From assembly GCA_934365155.1 (NCBI GenBank), contig CAKRMZ010000001.1, positions 1 through 64,000 on the forward strand: DNA of 64,000 nt, written 5' to 3'. Below are positions 53,478-62,823 of this stretch, one piece after another. The position numbers were made by a program, and so were the translations under genes. The stretch's first letter is position 1. Every line of letters starts with the position of its first letter. Source of the DNA: an uncultured Eubacteriales bacterium (GTDB lineage: Bacteria; Bacillota; Clostridia; Oscillospirales; CAG-272). The notes under the pieces are model-generated. The model searched no databases, was not told where the DNA came from, and saw only the letters and a list, made by a program, of their open reading frames with translations.

Positions 53478-55064
53478 TTACCGTTTCATTTTGGGATCAA
53501 AAGCATCGCGCAGTCCGTCACCGACCAGGTTGAACGCCAGAACGGTCAGCAGCAAGAGAGTTCCTGCCGGTATCCAAATGAACCAATAAGTAGTCAGAAC
53601 ATGGGTGTTGGTAACATCGCTTATGATGTTTCCCCATGAGGCGAACGGGAACTTAACGCCGAGGCCGAGGAAAGAGAGTGTCGACTCGGTTATTATGGTG
53701 CTGCCGAGGCCCATCGTGCAGGACACGATAAGCTGAGGGATGACATTCGGTATAAGGTGTTTAAAAATACGTCTTGAAACGCGTACACCGCACGCCTCAG
53801 TCGCGGTAATAAACTCCTGCTCGCGGAGCGAGAGTATCTGACCGCGGATCATACGGGCGACACCGGGCCATCCGAGAAAGCCCAGTATGAGCATAAGATA
53901 TATCATTCTCACCTTGGGGTCGACACGCATAGCGTCCATCGCCGCACCTATGATAATGATTATCGGCATTGACGGTATGCAATAGAAGATATCGACTATA
54001 CGCATGATAAGCATGTCCACCCATTTGCCGAAGTATCCGGCGAGGCCGCCGAGAATAACACCGATCAATGTTGCGATAAACTCAACGATGAAGCCTATGA
54101 GAAGAGATACTCTTCCGCCGTACATCAGGCGGGTGAGCATATCCATCCCGTATGAGTCGGTGCCGAGCCAATGCTCTTTGCTGGGTGACGAATACATATC
54201 GTAAACATGGGATTCTTTAAGTTCAAGTATCTCATAATTATCGACATCGGCGCGATACTCAATGAAAAGTTCTTTCTCATTGCCATCCTGATCCTTATAT
54301 ACAAAGGTGGTCTCGTCTTTCTCGATCGCCGATATCAGATTTTCCTTAAACTCGCGGGTAAGAAATATATCCGACTGAATCGCATTGACGACAAAGCGGC
54401 CGACATAGGCGACTTCGGCATCGTTCTCGGTAATTATTCCCGCTTCACTGACTGCGTATTCCTTTCCGTCGTAGGTAAAGGAGGGAAGGCCATTTGTATA
54501 AGCCTTTATGGCATTGTATTTGAATTCGAAAGGAAGCTCGGATCCCTCGGTGCTCGAATTGATTACATCCTTAAAAGCAATCCCTATCATACCGCTCGCA
54601 TCGGAGACCGAGTAATAATCCTCGCCCTCTTTTGTAAGGGTGTAGTTATTGCCGCCGTAGCTGAAAGAATCCTTGCCGGTTGTGACGGCAAGCACGGTCT
54701 GAGCCTGGAGCACGGAGTCGAACTTTTTGCCGTCGGCAACCGCGTATCTGAATTCTTTATTCTCGACAACGCCCGCATACTGCTTGCGCTGCTCTTCTGT
54801 TTTGTAGAAAAACTCCGACTCACCGTAAGGAGACACAAGTCCCCCGATAAATGAGAAGATAAACATAAATGCCAGAATGACAAGTCCCACAACGGCGATG
54901 CGGTTGCGGAAGAAGCGCTTTGCAACCATAGTTCCAGGGGACAGGGCCTTAACTCGCCTGTCATCGTTCAGCGAAAGAGAGGCAGAGTTACTTGCGGCAG
55001 CCTTATTGTTTGTACCCTCAGAGCCGGCAGGGGCATTATCTTTATTTTTGCGAAAAAAATTCAT
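53478..55064 (-). CDS. oppC: Oligopeptide ABC transporter permease OppC with large external insertion
   Basis: Permease of the BPD type. After a Ser/Asn-rich cytosolic tail and helix 1 (~57-78) there is an insertion of about 200 residues before the conserved core. The insertion contains two related units, FSYGGNNYTLTKEGEDYY and FTYDGKEYAVSEAG, and should lie outside the cell. From HWLGTDSYGMDMLTRLMYGG onward it is standard: five helices and the EAA loop (EFITATEACGVRVSRRIFKH). Total 528 residues against ~300 in usual OppC. GAGGGG precedes ATG 55064. Confidence 0.93.
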   Translation of the reverse strand: MNFFRKNKDNAPAGSEGTNNKAAASNSASLSLNDDRRVKALSPGTMVAKRFFRNRIAVVGLVILAFMFIFSFIGGLVSPYGESEFFYKTEEQRKQYAGVVENKEFRYAVADGKKFDSVLQAQTVLAVTTGKDSFSYGGNNYTLTKEGEDYYSVSDASGMIGIAFKDVINSSTEGSELPFEFKYNAIKAYTNGLPSFTYDGKEYAVSEAGIITENDAEVAYVGRFVVNAIQSDIFLTREFKENLISAIEKDETTFVYKDQDGNEKELFIEYRADVDNYEILELKESHVYDMYSSPSKEHWLGTDSYGMDMLTRLMYGGRVSLLIGFIVEFIATLIGVILGGLAGYFGKWVDMLIMRIVDIFYCIPSMPIIIIIGAAMDAMRVDPKVRMIYLMLILGFLGWPGVARMIRGQILSLREQEFITATEACGVRVSRRIFKHLIPNVIPQLIVSCTMGLGSTIITESTLSFLGLGVKFPFASWGNIISDVTNTHVLTTYWFIWIPAGTLLLLTVLAFNLVGDGLRDAFDPKMKR

Positions 55065-55079
55065 ACTGACCCCTCCTTC

Positions 55080-56066
55080 TTACGAGATACGCACGCGCGG
55101 ATCGACCACCGCGTACAAAACATCGGATATAAGATTTCCGAGCAGTGTCAGAACTGCAAGGAAGGTAAGATAAAACATTGAAAACGGGATATCGCCGTTT
55201 ATCATGGCATAGTAAGAGGCGTAACCGATACCGGGTATCGAATAAAGGGTCTCGGTAATAAGCGCACCCGAGAAAAGGCCGGGGAGCGATCCGCCGATAA
55301 TGGTAACAAGCGGTATAAGGGTATTGCGGAAGGCGTGATGATAAATGACCTTCTTTTCGGGCAGTCCCTTAGCACGCGCGGTACGAATATAGTCGGCGTT
55401 AAGCACCTCAAGCATATTGGTGCGGGTATATCTCATAAGCGAGCCTATATTGATAACAACGATCGTAACGATAGGCAGGACAAGGTGGTGTGCCATATCA
55501 AAGAATTTTCCGATAGATGAAAGCTGCGCATAATCGCGGCCCGTGAGACCGAAAAGATCGAACCATCCGAGCTTTACGGAGAATACCAGTTTGAGCAGCG
55601 ACGCAAAGAAAAAGGTCGGCAGCGATATTCCCGCCAAAGCAAGTATCGATATGGTATAATCGGTTTTTGAATACTGTTTTGTAGCAGAGATAATACCGAG
55701 AGGAACAGCAATGATTACCTCAAAAACCATAGCTATTGCACCCATAATGAAGCTGACCCATATAGTATCGTTGAACTTCTGGAGCACCGGAACAGTGTAA
55801 AACCAGGAATCACCGAACTGACCGCGGATGATATTCCACATCCACGCAAAGAATCCCACAACGATTCCCTTGTCCATATTGTACATTTGGGTGAGTTGCG
55901 CCATCCATTCCTCGTAGCTCTTGGAATTGGGCTGCATTGACTTCTGCCTTGCCATATTTTCTATGTAAGAGGTCGGCAGGCATCTCATTAAAACATATAT
56001 GATAAAGGCGACGAAAAAGAGTATTATCACCGAAATCAACAGTCGCTTAACTATGTATTTTCGCAA
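55080..56066 (-). CDS. oppB: Oligopeptide ABC transporter permease OppB
   Basis: Permease partner of OppC with six helices; the N-terminal helix begins KRLLISVIILFFVAFIIYVL and the EAA loop is YIRTARAKGLPEKKVIYHHA. Length 328 is normal. The start codon appears to be TTG at 56066, with GGAGG 6 nt upstream. Four of the first six isoleucines use ATA. It is separated from oppA by a ~290-nt gap with a GC-rich hairpin. Confidence 0.95.
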   Translation of the reverse strand: MRKYIVKRLLISVIILFFVAFIIYVLMRCLPTSYIENMARQKSMQPNSKSYEEWMAQLTQMYNMDKGIVVGFFAWMWNIIRGQFGDSWFYTVPVLQKFNDTIWVSFIMGAIAMVFEVIIAVPLGIISATKQYSKTDYTISILALAGISLPTFFFASLLKLVFSVKLGWFDLFGLTGRDYAQLSSIGKFFDMAHHLVLPIVTIVVINIGSLMRYTRTNMLEVLNADYIRTARAKGLPEKKVIYHHAFRNTLIPLVTIIGGSLPGLFSGALITETLYSIPGIGYASYYAMINGDIPFSMFYLTFLAVLTLLGNLISDVLYAVVDPRVRIS

Positions 56067-56293
56067 AGTGATCCTCCGTTCTTGAATTTAATCGACCCGT
56101 GTGGTAAATGGCTCTTGCGCAGCATTTGCTTTTTTCTCATAACAAGGATAAGCACACCTTCCGATGCTCATCCGGAATACGGTTTTGTTCTTCGTCCGGC
56201 ACACTGCCCGACACCTCAAAACGCCGAATGCACAAAGCACATTTTATGAGATGATAATTGAAAACCTCTATTCCGGACAAGCAACTGAAGCTA

Positions 56294-56315
56294 CCGGAGG
56301 GCAAAAGCCCTCCGG
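56294..56315 (-). other. Perfect GC-rich hairpin after oppA
   Basis: CCGGAGGGC-AAAA-GCCCTCCGG in the gap between oppA and oppB, without a following T-run. In binding-protein operons such structures often protect the upstream mRNA and reduce read-through, giving excess binding protein. The remainder of the 56067-56356 gap holds only further weak stem-loops. Confidence 0.75.
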
Positions 56316-56356
56316 CACCCCTGCTGCATTTTTATAAGTATGTTCCGTTACGGAAA

Positions 56357-58654
56357 TTACTTAAGTTCGACCTTCTCGATCTCGCTGAGCCAGCCGTAGA
56401 AAGTGGTGATATCAGGAGTTACGGTGTCCATATTCACACGCTCTGTTGAGAATATAACAGCGTTCTGTCTCTGATATACCGGAATCTCAACTGCCCAATC
56501 AATAACCTTGTCAAGGCAAGCCTTGTACATAGATTTACGATAGGTCTGGTCTGTTGAAGAGCGGGCATCTAAGATAAGCTTATCAAGCTCAGCATCGGCG
56601 ATGCAGTACATATAGTTGGAACCGCCTTGGCCAGGACCGCCTATGGGGTTCTTCTTGTTGCCGAGGTCTTCCGTGTGGTTTGCAACATCGGAGTAGTAGA
56701 TCTGATACATATCCGGATCAACGGTAGCGCCCCAAGCAGCAGCCCAAAGAGCAACCTGGTGAGCCTCGATGGCAGTCCAGAGCTCGGTAGAGTTGGTGAG
56801 GTCCTTGATGATCAGGTTGATGCCGATGTCGGCAAGAGCCTTTTTGGACTCGGTGTAGATCATAAACGAAGGATGATCGCCCGAACCGTCGGCGGGAATC
56901 CATGCCTCATACTCAAGCTTTGCGCCATTCGGAGCAGCAGTAACCTTGCCGTCGGTGACGGTGTAGCCTGCAGCCTCAAGGAATCCGAGAGCAGCCTTCT
57001 TGGCAGCCTCATACTTGTCCTCAGCCTTCATATCGGAGGTGTAGATATCATTACCGTTTACATCGGTAGAGAAAGCAAACTTATAACCATCATCGGAAGC
57101 ACGAGGCGCAGCCCATGAAGTATCGGAGATCGGGTAGTTGATAACCGATGCGAGCTCGCCGTAGTAAGAGTCGATCGCAAGATCTCTGTACACACTGAAG
57201 ATGGTACCGAACGCCCTACGAAGGTTCTTGGAAGCTTCGGATCCGGGCTGATTGTCAACGCTCATAACGATAGAGTTCATACCGATATAGCCGTATCCCA
57301 AATTGCTTACGAGGTCGGTAGTGATCTTGTCGCCGACAAGTCCCTTATTGCCGTTTGTCTTGCTTATAGACTCGGCAGTGGTCTTCTTCATGGAAGGATC
57401 GGTGATGTCGATAGTGCCGGTGGTAACACCGTTGAGCTTATCGTCATCAGAGAGGCATTCCTGGAAGTTTACATACTTCGTCTTCGGAGCGCCGAGATAG
57501 TAGTTCTTGTTTGCTTCGTAGTTGATAACGCCCTTTTCAAACTTAATGAATTTGTAAGGACCTGCGCCCATAGGCTGAGTGGTCTTCGCACGGACAGGAG
57601 TAAGGTCGCCCTTATCGAATCCGAACTTGTTGTTGTCGTAGTCGTATTTTTCCTTCGCACCGTAGTAGTGGAGCGGAGCGATATAAATGCCGAGCTGATA
57701 GATAGCAGCTGCGTCTATCTCAGTGAGGGTTACACGCATCGAATAGTCACCGGTCTTCTGAATACCGGCGATGTTAGCGGCTGATTCGCCTGTCTGAACA
57801 CCGGCTCTGAACTCGTTGCCGAGAGCTGCGATGGTAAGATCTTTTCTCGAAGAACCTGCAGATTCGGTCTCCTCTGCCTTTTTCTCGTCACCTTCGAAGT
57901 TATCAACGATAGCCTTCCAAAAGTCGGCAGCGGTTGCGTTCTCATCCAGTTCGTAGCCCCAGTTTGCTGCGCAAGCCGCAACAGAATCGGTGCTGGCATT
58001 ATAATTGTTTGCCTTGCAGTAATCAACGATAGACTGTGCAAAGTCGACACCGGAATTATTGTTGTAATAATCCCAGAACTTGTTATACTGTTCTTCGGTG
58101 AAGTAATCGGTAGCGGTGTATCCGTCTTTGCCTGCCTTGAAGATGAGGTCACCGCGGCTTTCGATACCTGCGCGGTATTCTTTAATGCCTTCGATAGGAA
58201 GAGCATAAAGAGTGCTGTTGCCTTCGTATGTAGGATCGCAGAGAACATACATAGAGAAGATAACATCATCTATTGTGAGCTTTTCACCGTCGGAAAACTT
58301 GAGGTCTTCGCGGAGCTTAAAGTCATAATAGACCTTACCGGTATCCTTGTCCTCGGTAATAGTGAGATCAGCGGGACCGTAATAAGTATAATCGGTTCCG
58401 TTGTAAGCCTTAGTCTCACCCTTAATACCCTTGAGGATAATCGCACCCGTACGATCGGAGGTGAGCAAACCGAGCTGCGTCATTACATAAGCATCTTGGT
58501 CATATGCAGTCTCCGCAAAGAAAGGTGAGAATTTGCTGCTGAACGGGGAATAACCCACAACCAGCGTGTCGTTCTTCTTCTTGCAGCCGACGAAAAGACC
58601 TGCGACCGTAAGAAGTGCAAGAACGAATGAAAAGATTCTTATTGCGCTTTTCAT
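56357..58654 (-). CDS. Peptide ABC transporter substrate-binding lipoprotein (OppA/SBP family 5)
   Basis: Captures peptides outside the membrane. A lipoprotein signal (FVLALLTVAGLFVGCKKK) has the lipidated Cys at ~24. The SBP_bac_5 fold follows, with LREDLKFSDGEKLTIDDVIFS early and a C-terminal AWGATVDPDMYQIYYSD. At 765 residues it is ~200 longer than common OppA, partly through an insertion (~180-290) rich in Asn, Tyr, Asp and Glu. AAGGAG precedes ATG 58654. First of the transporter genes; a 19-nt inverted repeat lies upstream. Confidence 0.93.
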   Translation of the reverse strand: MKSAIRIFSFVLALLTVAGLFVGCKKKNDTLVVGYSPFSSKFSPFFAETAYDQDAYVMTQLGLLTSDRTGAIILKGIKGETKAYNGTDYTYYGPADLTITEDKDTGKVYYDFKLREDLKFSDGEKLTIDDVIFSMYVLCDPTYEGNSTLYALPIEGIKEYRAGIESRGDLIFKAGKDGYTATDYFTEEQYNKFWDYYNNNSGVDFAQSIVDYCKANNYNASTDSVAACAANWGYELDENATAADFWKAIVDNFEGDEKKAEETESAGSSRKDLTIAALGNEFRAGVQTGESAANIAGIQKTGDYSMRVTLTEIDAAAIYQLGIYIAPLHYYGAKEKYDYDNNKFGFDKGDLTPVRAKTTQPMGAGPYKFIKFEKGVINYEANKNYYLGAPKTKYVNFQECLSDDDKLNGVTTGTIDITDPSMKKTTAESISKTNGNKGLVGDKITTDLVSNLGYGYIGMNSIVMSVDNQPGSEASKNLRRAFGTIFSVYRDLAIDSYYGELASVINYPISDTSWAAPRASDDGYKFAFSTDVNGNDIYTSDMKAEDKYEAAKKAALGFLEAAGYTVTDGKVTAAPNGAKLEYEAWIPADGSGDHPSFMIYTESKKALADIGINLIIKDLTNSTELWTAIEAHQVALWAAAWGATVDPDMYQIYYSDVANHTEDLGNKKNPIGGPGQGGSNYMYCIADAELDKLILDARSSTDQTYRKSMYKACLDKVIDWAVEIPVYQRQNAVIFSTERVNMDTVTPDITTFYGWLSEIEKVELK

Positions 58655-58687
58655 TTTCTTTTCTCCTTAAATAAGATTTTATAATTA

Positions 58688-58706
58688 TCAAACCTTACCG
58701 GTTTGA
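58688..58706. promoter_or_regulatory. Candidate operator in the oppA promoter region
   Basis: Perfect inverted repeat TCAAACC-TTACC-GGTTTGA. A/T-rich -10-like sequence (TATAAA) lies just downstream on the minus strand, so a bound regulator would block polymerase. Confidence 0.5.
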
Positions 58707-58814
58707 AATTACCACAGTTATCGGGAGAAAGCGTTGATGATGCTTTTTACCGTTCGGTGTGCCCTTTCCCGATAAGGCACCCCCGAAAGGGTCGGTCGGA
58801 ACCGACAAAAAGGA

Positions 58815-59363
58815 TCAGGTATCTTTTTTGGCGGGCGGGATCTTAACAAACTTTTTTTTGCGAAAGCATTCGGCCGCCGCGAACGAAAGCGTTGCCGCCG
58901 CAAGCTTCAACACGATATAGATCACCGTTTCCGCTACCCTTTTTTCGATGCCGTTCAACGCGATATAAACACCTGTGCAAACGGCACCTGCCGCCGCAAA
59001 GCCCGCGGCGCAGAAGAGAAAGATGGGAATTCTTTTCACGCTCTTCACATAAATGTATTCACGAAGCGGTTTTTCTGAACGAAGCACCTTTACCGTGGCA
59101 GCATCTGCCAGCAGAACTGCTATCAGTTCAAAGAGCAACGGCAAAACAACATAAAAGCAATTTGTTGATCCTTCGGCGGAAATGCATCCGCTCGCCGCCG
59201 AAACAGCGGTTATAACGGTCATTGCCGCTCCCAACGATCGGCAATAGGACTTGACATTGCCGTTTTCAGGCTCATAACGGGTACCGCCGTAGAGGTATCC
59301 GCCGTTTTCATCGGCAACAAAGTCATTAAGATAAGCCCGTCTTCCGCCCTTATTATTAAGCAT
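58815..59363 (-). CDS. Hypothetical four-helix membrane protein
   Basis: 182 residues. A hydrophilic N-terminus (~1-40) leads to four predicted helices (~43-63, 68-88, 110-133 and 143-163) and ends in a Lys-rich tail (FRKKKFVKIPPAKKDT). ATG 59363 lies one base after the pepF stop with GGGAG in front, so it is almost certainly translated with pepF. Not recognised; its place between pepF and oppA suggests a link with peptide uptake, but no function can be stated. Confidence 0.7.
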   Translation of the reverse strand: MLNNKGGRRAYLNDFVADENGGYLYGGTRYEPENGNVKSYCRSLGAAMTVITAVSAASGCISAEGSTNCFYVVLPLLFELIAVLLADAATVKVLRSEKPLREYIYVKSVKRIPIFLFCAAGFAAAGAVCTGVYIALNGIEKRVAETVIYIVLKLAAATLSFAAAECFRKKKFVKIPPAKKDT

Positions 59364-59364
59364 A

Positions 59365-61068
59365 TCAGGTTACTCCCGTGAGGTCGAAGCTCTCAAGCCA
59401 CTTTTTTGCATCGGTACAAACGCCCGCGAGGCATTTTTCGTCAAACGGGCTTTCGAGGCCTGCATTTTCAAGCAGCTCGGTAAAGACTCTGCTTCCGCCC
59501 TGGCTCGTGTATGCCATGTAATGCTTCCAGGCATCGGGGAGATCCTTTTGTATCATCGCCCAGAACTGGAGAGCCACCGTTTGTGCAAGGCAATAATCGA
59601 TATAGTAGAAGGGGCTTGAGTAGATATGGTGTTGTCTCTGCCAGCCCTCGCCGTCGGCATAGAACGGAATGTCTCCGTCCAATCTGAGCCAAGGCATATA
59701 CACACCGAGGAGCTTCTTCCACACCGCGTGGCGCTCGGCAGGTGTCATATCGGGCTTTTCATAGACCTCATGCTGGAAATGGTCGACCATGGTACCGTAA
59801 GGAATAAAGGTTACGGAGCCGGCAAGGTGACTGTAGTAGAACTTACGGGTGTCCTTACCGAAGAATCCTTCCGCCCAGGGCCATGAGAAGAATTCCATTG
59901 ACATTGAATGGACTTCGCATCCCTCAAGGCTCGGCCATATGGTCTCCATAGGTATACGCTTACGGTTGAGCCAATCGGCAAAGGCATGTCCCGCCTCATG
60001 TGTAACGGTTTCAACATCGTTCCTTGTGCCGTTGAAGTTGGCAAAGATGAAGGGAACTTCATAATCATAAAGGCTTGTACAATATCCGCCGCCGGCTTTC
60101 CCTTCGGTTGAAAGAAGGTCAAGCAGCTCGTTATCGGTCATTATCTTGAAGAACTCGGCAGTTTCGGGCGAAAGCTCATTATAGAACTTCTTTGCGTGTT
60201 CCACGATCGCGTCGGCATCGCCGCAGGGGTTCGGATTGCCCGAACGGAACATAAGAGCCGCGTCCGCAAAACTCAGAGGATACTCCTTACCGAGGCGCTT
60301 TGCCTGTTCACGGTAAATCTCATCCGCGATGGGAACAAGGTGTTTTACGACCGCAGAGCGGAATTTTTCGACATCGCTCTTTGTATAGCAGTTTCTGCCC
60401 ATACGGTAATAGCCGAGGGTCGTATATCCCTCATAACCGAGCTTTTTGCCCATACCGTCGCGCAGGTGGGTAAGGCTGTCGTAGATGCCATCAAGCTGAT
60501 CCTGATGCTCCTTATACCACTTACCCTCTGCCTTCCATGCGGCAAGGCGGCGATCGTCATCGGGATCGTTTTTGAAAGGAGCGAGCTGAGATATCGTGTA
60601 TACTCCGCCTTCGAAAGGGATCTTAGCGGAGGCAAGCAGCTTTTCATATTCCTGAGTGAGATCGTTTTCCTTCTGAAGATCCGATATTATTTTCGCGGAG
60701 AATGTCTTGAGACTGATCTCGGCGTTTACGAACATAATGTCGCCGTATTCATCTGCAAAATCCTTACGGAAAGGACTTTTCAGCATTGCTGCGGTCCAAT
60801 TCTGGGTATACTCCTCGAGTTCGGGACCGGCGGCGTTCCAAAATTTTTCTTCATTATCATAGAACTCATCTCGGGTATCTATTGAATGGCGGATACTCAC
60901 AAGAGTGGAGAGGGTATATACCTTTTTAAGAAGTGTTTCCTTTTTCAAGAATATTTCTTTTGCCTCGGAATAGCTCTTTGCATTTTCCAAAGCTTCAGTA
61001 AGACCTTTCAACTCGCTTTTTACGGCTTCAACATTCGGTCTTGCATACGGCATTTCACTGAATTTCAT
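59365..61068 (-). CDS. M3-family oligoendopeptidase (PepF-like)
   Basis: Cytosolic zinc metallopeptidase that degrades imported oligopeptides. The zinc site is VTHEAGHAFADW (HExxH) with the third ligand in GCEVHSMSMEFF, ~25 residues on. The rest is the helical M3 fold. ATG 61068 (567 residues, usual for PepF-like enzymes) has GGAGGTG upstream; a start at 61119 is unsupported. It lies upstream of the four-helix protein and the opp genes, so uptake and hydrolysis of peptides are joined in one block. Confidence 0.94.
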   Translation of the reverse strand: MKFSEMPYARPNVEAVKSELKGLTEALENAKSYSEAKEIFLKKETLLKKVYTLSTLVSIRHSIDTRDEFYDNEEKFWNAAGPELEEYTQNWTAAMLKSPFRKDFADEYGDIMFVNAEISLKTFSAKIISDLQKENDLTQEYEKLLASAKIPFEGGVYTISQLAPFKNDPDDDRRLAAWKAEGKWYKEHQDQLDGIYDSLTHLRDGMGKKLGYEGYTTLGYYRMGRNCYTKSDVEKFRSAVVKHLVPIADEIYREQAKRLGKEYPLSFADAALMFRSGNPNPCGDADAIVEHAKKFYNELSPETAEFFKIMTDNELLDLLSTEGKAGGGYCTSLYDYEVPFIFANFNGTRNDVETVTHEAGHAFADWLNRKRIPMETIWPSLEGCEVHSMSMEFFSWPWAEGFFGKDTRKFYYSHLAGSVTFIPYGTMVDHFQHEVYEKPDMTPAERHAVWKKLLGVYMPWLRLDGDIPFYADGEGWQRQHHIYSSPFYYIDYCLAQTVALQFWAMIQKDLPDAWKHYMAYTSQGGSRVFTELLENAGLESPFDEKCLAGVCTDAKKWLESFDLTGVT

Positions 61069-61180
61069 AAAAAGCACCTCCGTACATGACGGTTTACATC
61101 GTGGGGGATTATCTGACACGATTCGTTAAGCGTCGACATAAAAATAATTATGCTCCGCCAAGATACAATATATTAATAAA

Positions 61181-61229
61181 TTATTGGTTATTATTGATAA
61201 ATTATTGATAATTTATTGATTAATTATTG
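61181..61229. repeat. Five TTATTG repeats at ~11-nt phasing upstream of pepF
   Basis: TTATTG begins at 61181, 61191, 61202, 61213 and 61224: spacings 10, 11, 11, 11, close to one helical turn, in otherwise AT-only DNA. It lies ~115-165 nt before the pepF start. Could be a multi-site operator, an UP-element-like or bent tract. Confidence 0.7.
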
Positions 61230-61234
61230 ATTAA

Positions 61235-61470
61235 ATTATATCACAAAAACTGAAAATTGCAATATTAAAATTACATAAAGACCCTAATTTATTCTTCAAG
61301 TTGACATTTTTTCACATTTTTATGCATTGATTATACACCTGCACCTTGCAAATTTTGCCGTATCGCGCGGTGCAAAACACCGTCTGCGACAAGGTTCGGG
61401 CACGACTTGGCAATTTACAATCGATGACCATCATATACATATCTACCGCAACGCTGCCCGATCGACAATA
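61235..61470. other. Intergenic stretch without a recognised gene
   Basis: Between the repeat array and the terminator of the sugar ATPase I see only short unconvincing frames and no RNA gene; short G/C-rich inverted words (TTGCAAATTTTG, GGTGCAAAACACC) occur around 61345-61385. It may be decayed sequence marking the edge of the opp block. Confidence 0.4.
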
Positions 61471-61474
61471 AGCC

Positions 61475-61521
61475 GAAAAAGACCACACAGCCGACATTGT
61501 AGTCAGTTTGTGTGGCCTTTC
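61475..61521 (-). terminator. Terminator of the sugar-ABC ATPase gene
   Basis: Minus strand AAAGGCCACACA / TGTGTGGTCTTT (one mismatch) followed by TTTTT. Confidence 0.7.
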
Positions 61522-61630
61522 TGCTGACACCGCTTGAGGTCGTCACTCGAAAATTATCGTTGTTTGCAACAATCCTTAAGTGAACGCTCCGAAATGCTGT
61601 GCCTTTTCTTTTATTTCTTGTCTTATTCGA

Positions 61631-62743
61631 TTAATGCAAAATGCACTGTTCGGAATCTTTGTCGAACAAGTGGATGCGGGAAGTATCAAATGCAACCTTC
61701 ACGCTGTCGCCCGAACGCGCCTGTGAACGCGGAGAAACGCGTGCCGTCAGATTCTGTTCGCCTACCTTGAGGTAGAGGAAAATCTCAGATCCCATTAACT
61801 CCGTCAAATCTACATAAGTATCTACCAGAGCGTCTGTCATCTGGCTGGTATAGATCGGTTCGTCATGAATGCACTCCGGACGGATACCGGCAATAACTTC
61901 TTTTCCGAAATAATCAGCTAACTCCGGAGCATTTGCTTTGTCTGCCGGAAGTTTTACAGAACTTCCCTCAAATTCAAGATATGCGCCGTCTTCTTTCTTG
62001 GTCAACGTGCAGGGGATAAAGTTCATTTGAGGAGTTCCGATAAAGCCTGCTACGAACAAGTTCACCGGTTTATCGTAAAGATTTTGAGGGGTATCAATCT
62101 GCTGAATGAAACCTTTTCTCATAACGACGATACGGGTAGCCATCGTCATAGCTTCCGTCTGGTCATGCGTTACGTAAATAAAGGTGGTACCGAGTTTTTT
62201 GTGGATTTTGGTAAGCTCGGTTCTCATTGTAGCACGAAGTTTTGCATCCAAGTTGGAAAGCGGTTCGTCCAAAAGGAATACTTTCGGATCGCGGACAATT
62301 GCACGGCCAAGCGCAACACGCTGTTTCTGACCACCGGAAATTGCTTTCGGACGTCTGTCCAACAAATCGGAGATATTCAAAATGCGTGCAGCCTCTTCAA
62401 CCTTGCGTTTGATTTCCTCTTTGGGAACTTTACGAAGCTTCAGACCGAATGCCATGTTGTCAAATACGGTCATGTGCGGATACAATGCATAGTTCTGGAA
62501 CACCATCGCGATGTCGCGGTCCTTCGGTGCAATATCGTTGACCAACTTATCGCCGATGAAAAGTTCGCCCTCGGTAATTTCCTCAAGTCCTGCGATCATA
62601 CGAAGAGTCGTTGATTTACCGCAACCGGAAGGTCCGACAAAAACGATAAATTCCTTATCCTTGATGTCAAGGCAGAAGTCGGATACTGCGACCACTCCGC
62701 CCGGATATTTTTTATAAATATGTTTGAGTGAAAGGCTTGCCAT
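61631..62743 (-). CDS. Carbohydrate ABC transporter ATP-binding protein (MsmK/UgpC/MalK type)
   Basis: ATPase shared by sugar importers. Walker A GPSGCGKSTTLRM, Q-loop MVFQNYALYPHMTV, signature ISGGQKQRVALGRA, Walker B VFLLDEPLSNLDAKLR and H-loop YVTHDQTEAMTMA are complete. The C-terminal ~130 residues form the OB-fold regulatory domain of the MalK group (GIRPECIHDEP). Length 370 is typical. It is an orphan: no permease or binding protein is adjacent, as is usual for MsmK-type ATPases that serve several importers. AGGAGG precedes ATG 62743. Confidence 0.95.
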   Translation of the reverse strand: MASLSLKHIYKKYPGGVVAVSDFCLDIKDKEFIVFVGPSGCGKSTTLRMIAGLEEITEGELFIGDKLVNDIAPKDRDIAMVFQNYALYPHMTVFDNMAFGLKLRKVPKEEIKRKVEEAARILNISDLLDRRPKAISGGQKQRVALGRAIVRDPKVFLLDEPLSNLDAKLRATMRTELTKIHKKLGTTFIYVTHDQTEAMTMATRIVVMRKGFIQQIDTPQNLYDKPVNLFVAGFIGTPQMNFIPCTLTKKEDGAYLEFEGSSVKLPADKANAPELADYFGKEVIAGIRPECIHDEPIYTSQMTDALVDTYVDLTELMGSEIFLYLKVGEQNLTARVSPRSQARSGDSVKVAFDTSRIHLFDKDSEQCILH

Positions 62744-62823
62744 TGGTTTCCTCCTAAAAATTGTTTATAAGCTTGACAATCTCTAAAGATTAAAAACACA
62801 TTTTTGTTTTATAACACTTAGAT

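Noticed and set aside
61312..61530. Short open frames on both strands in the pepF / sugar-ATPase gap
   Set aside because: They span the terminator hairpin at 61475-61521 and lack ribosome sites or recognisable motifs; treated as non-coding.
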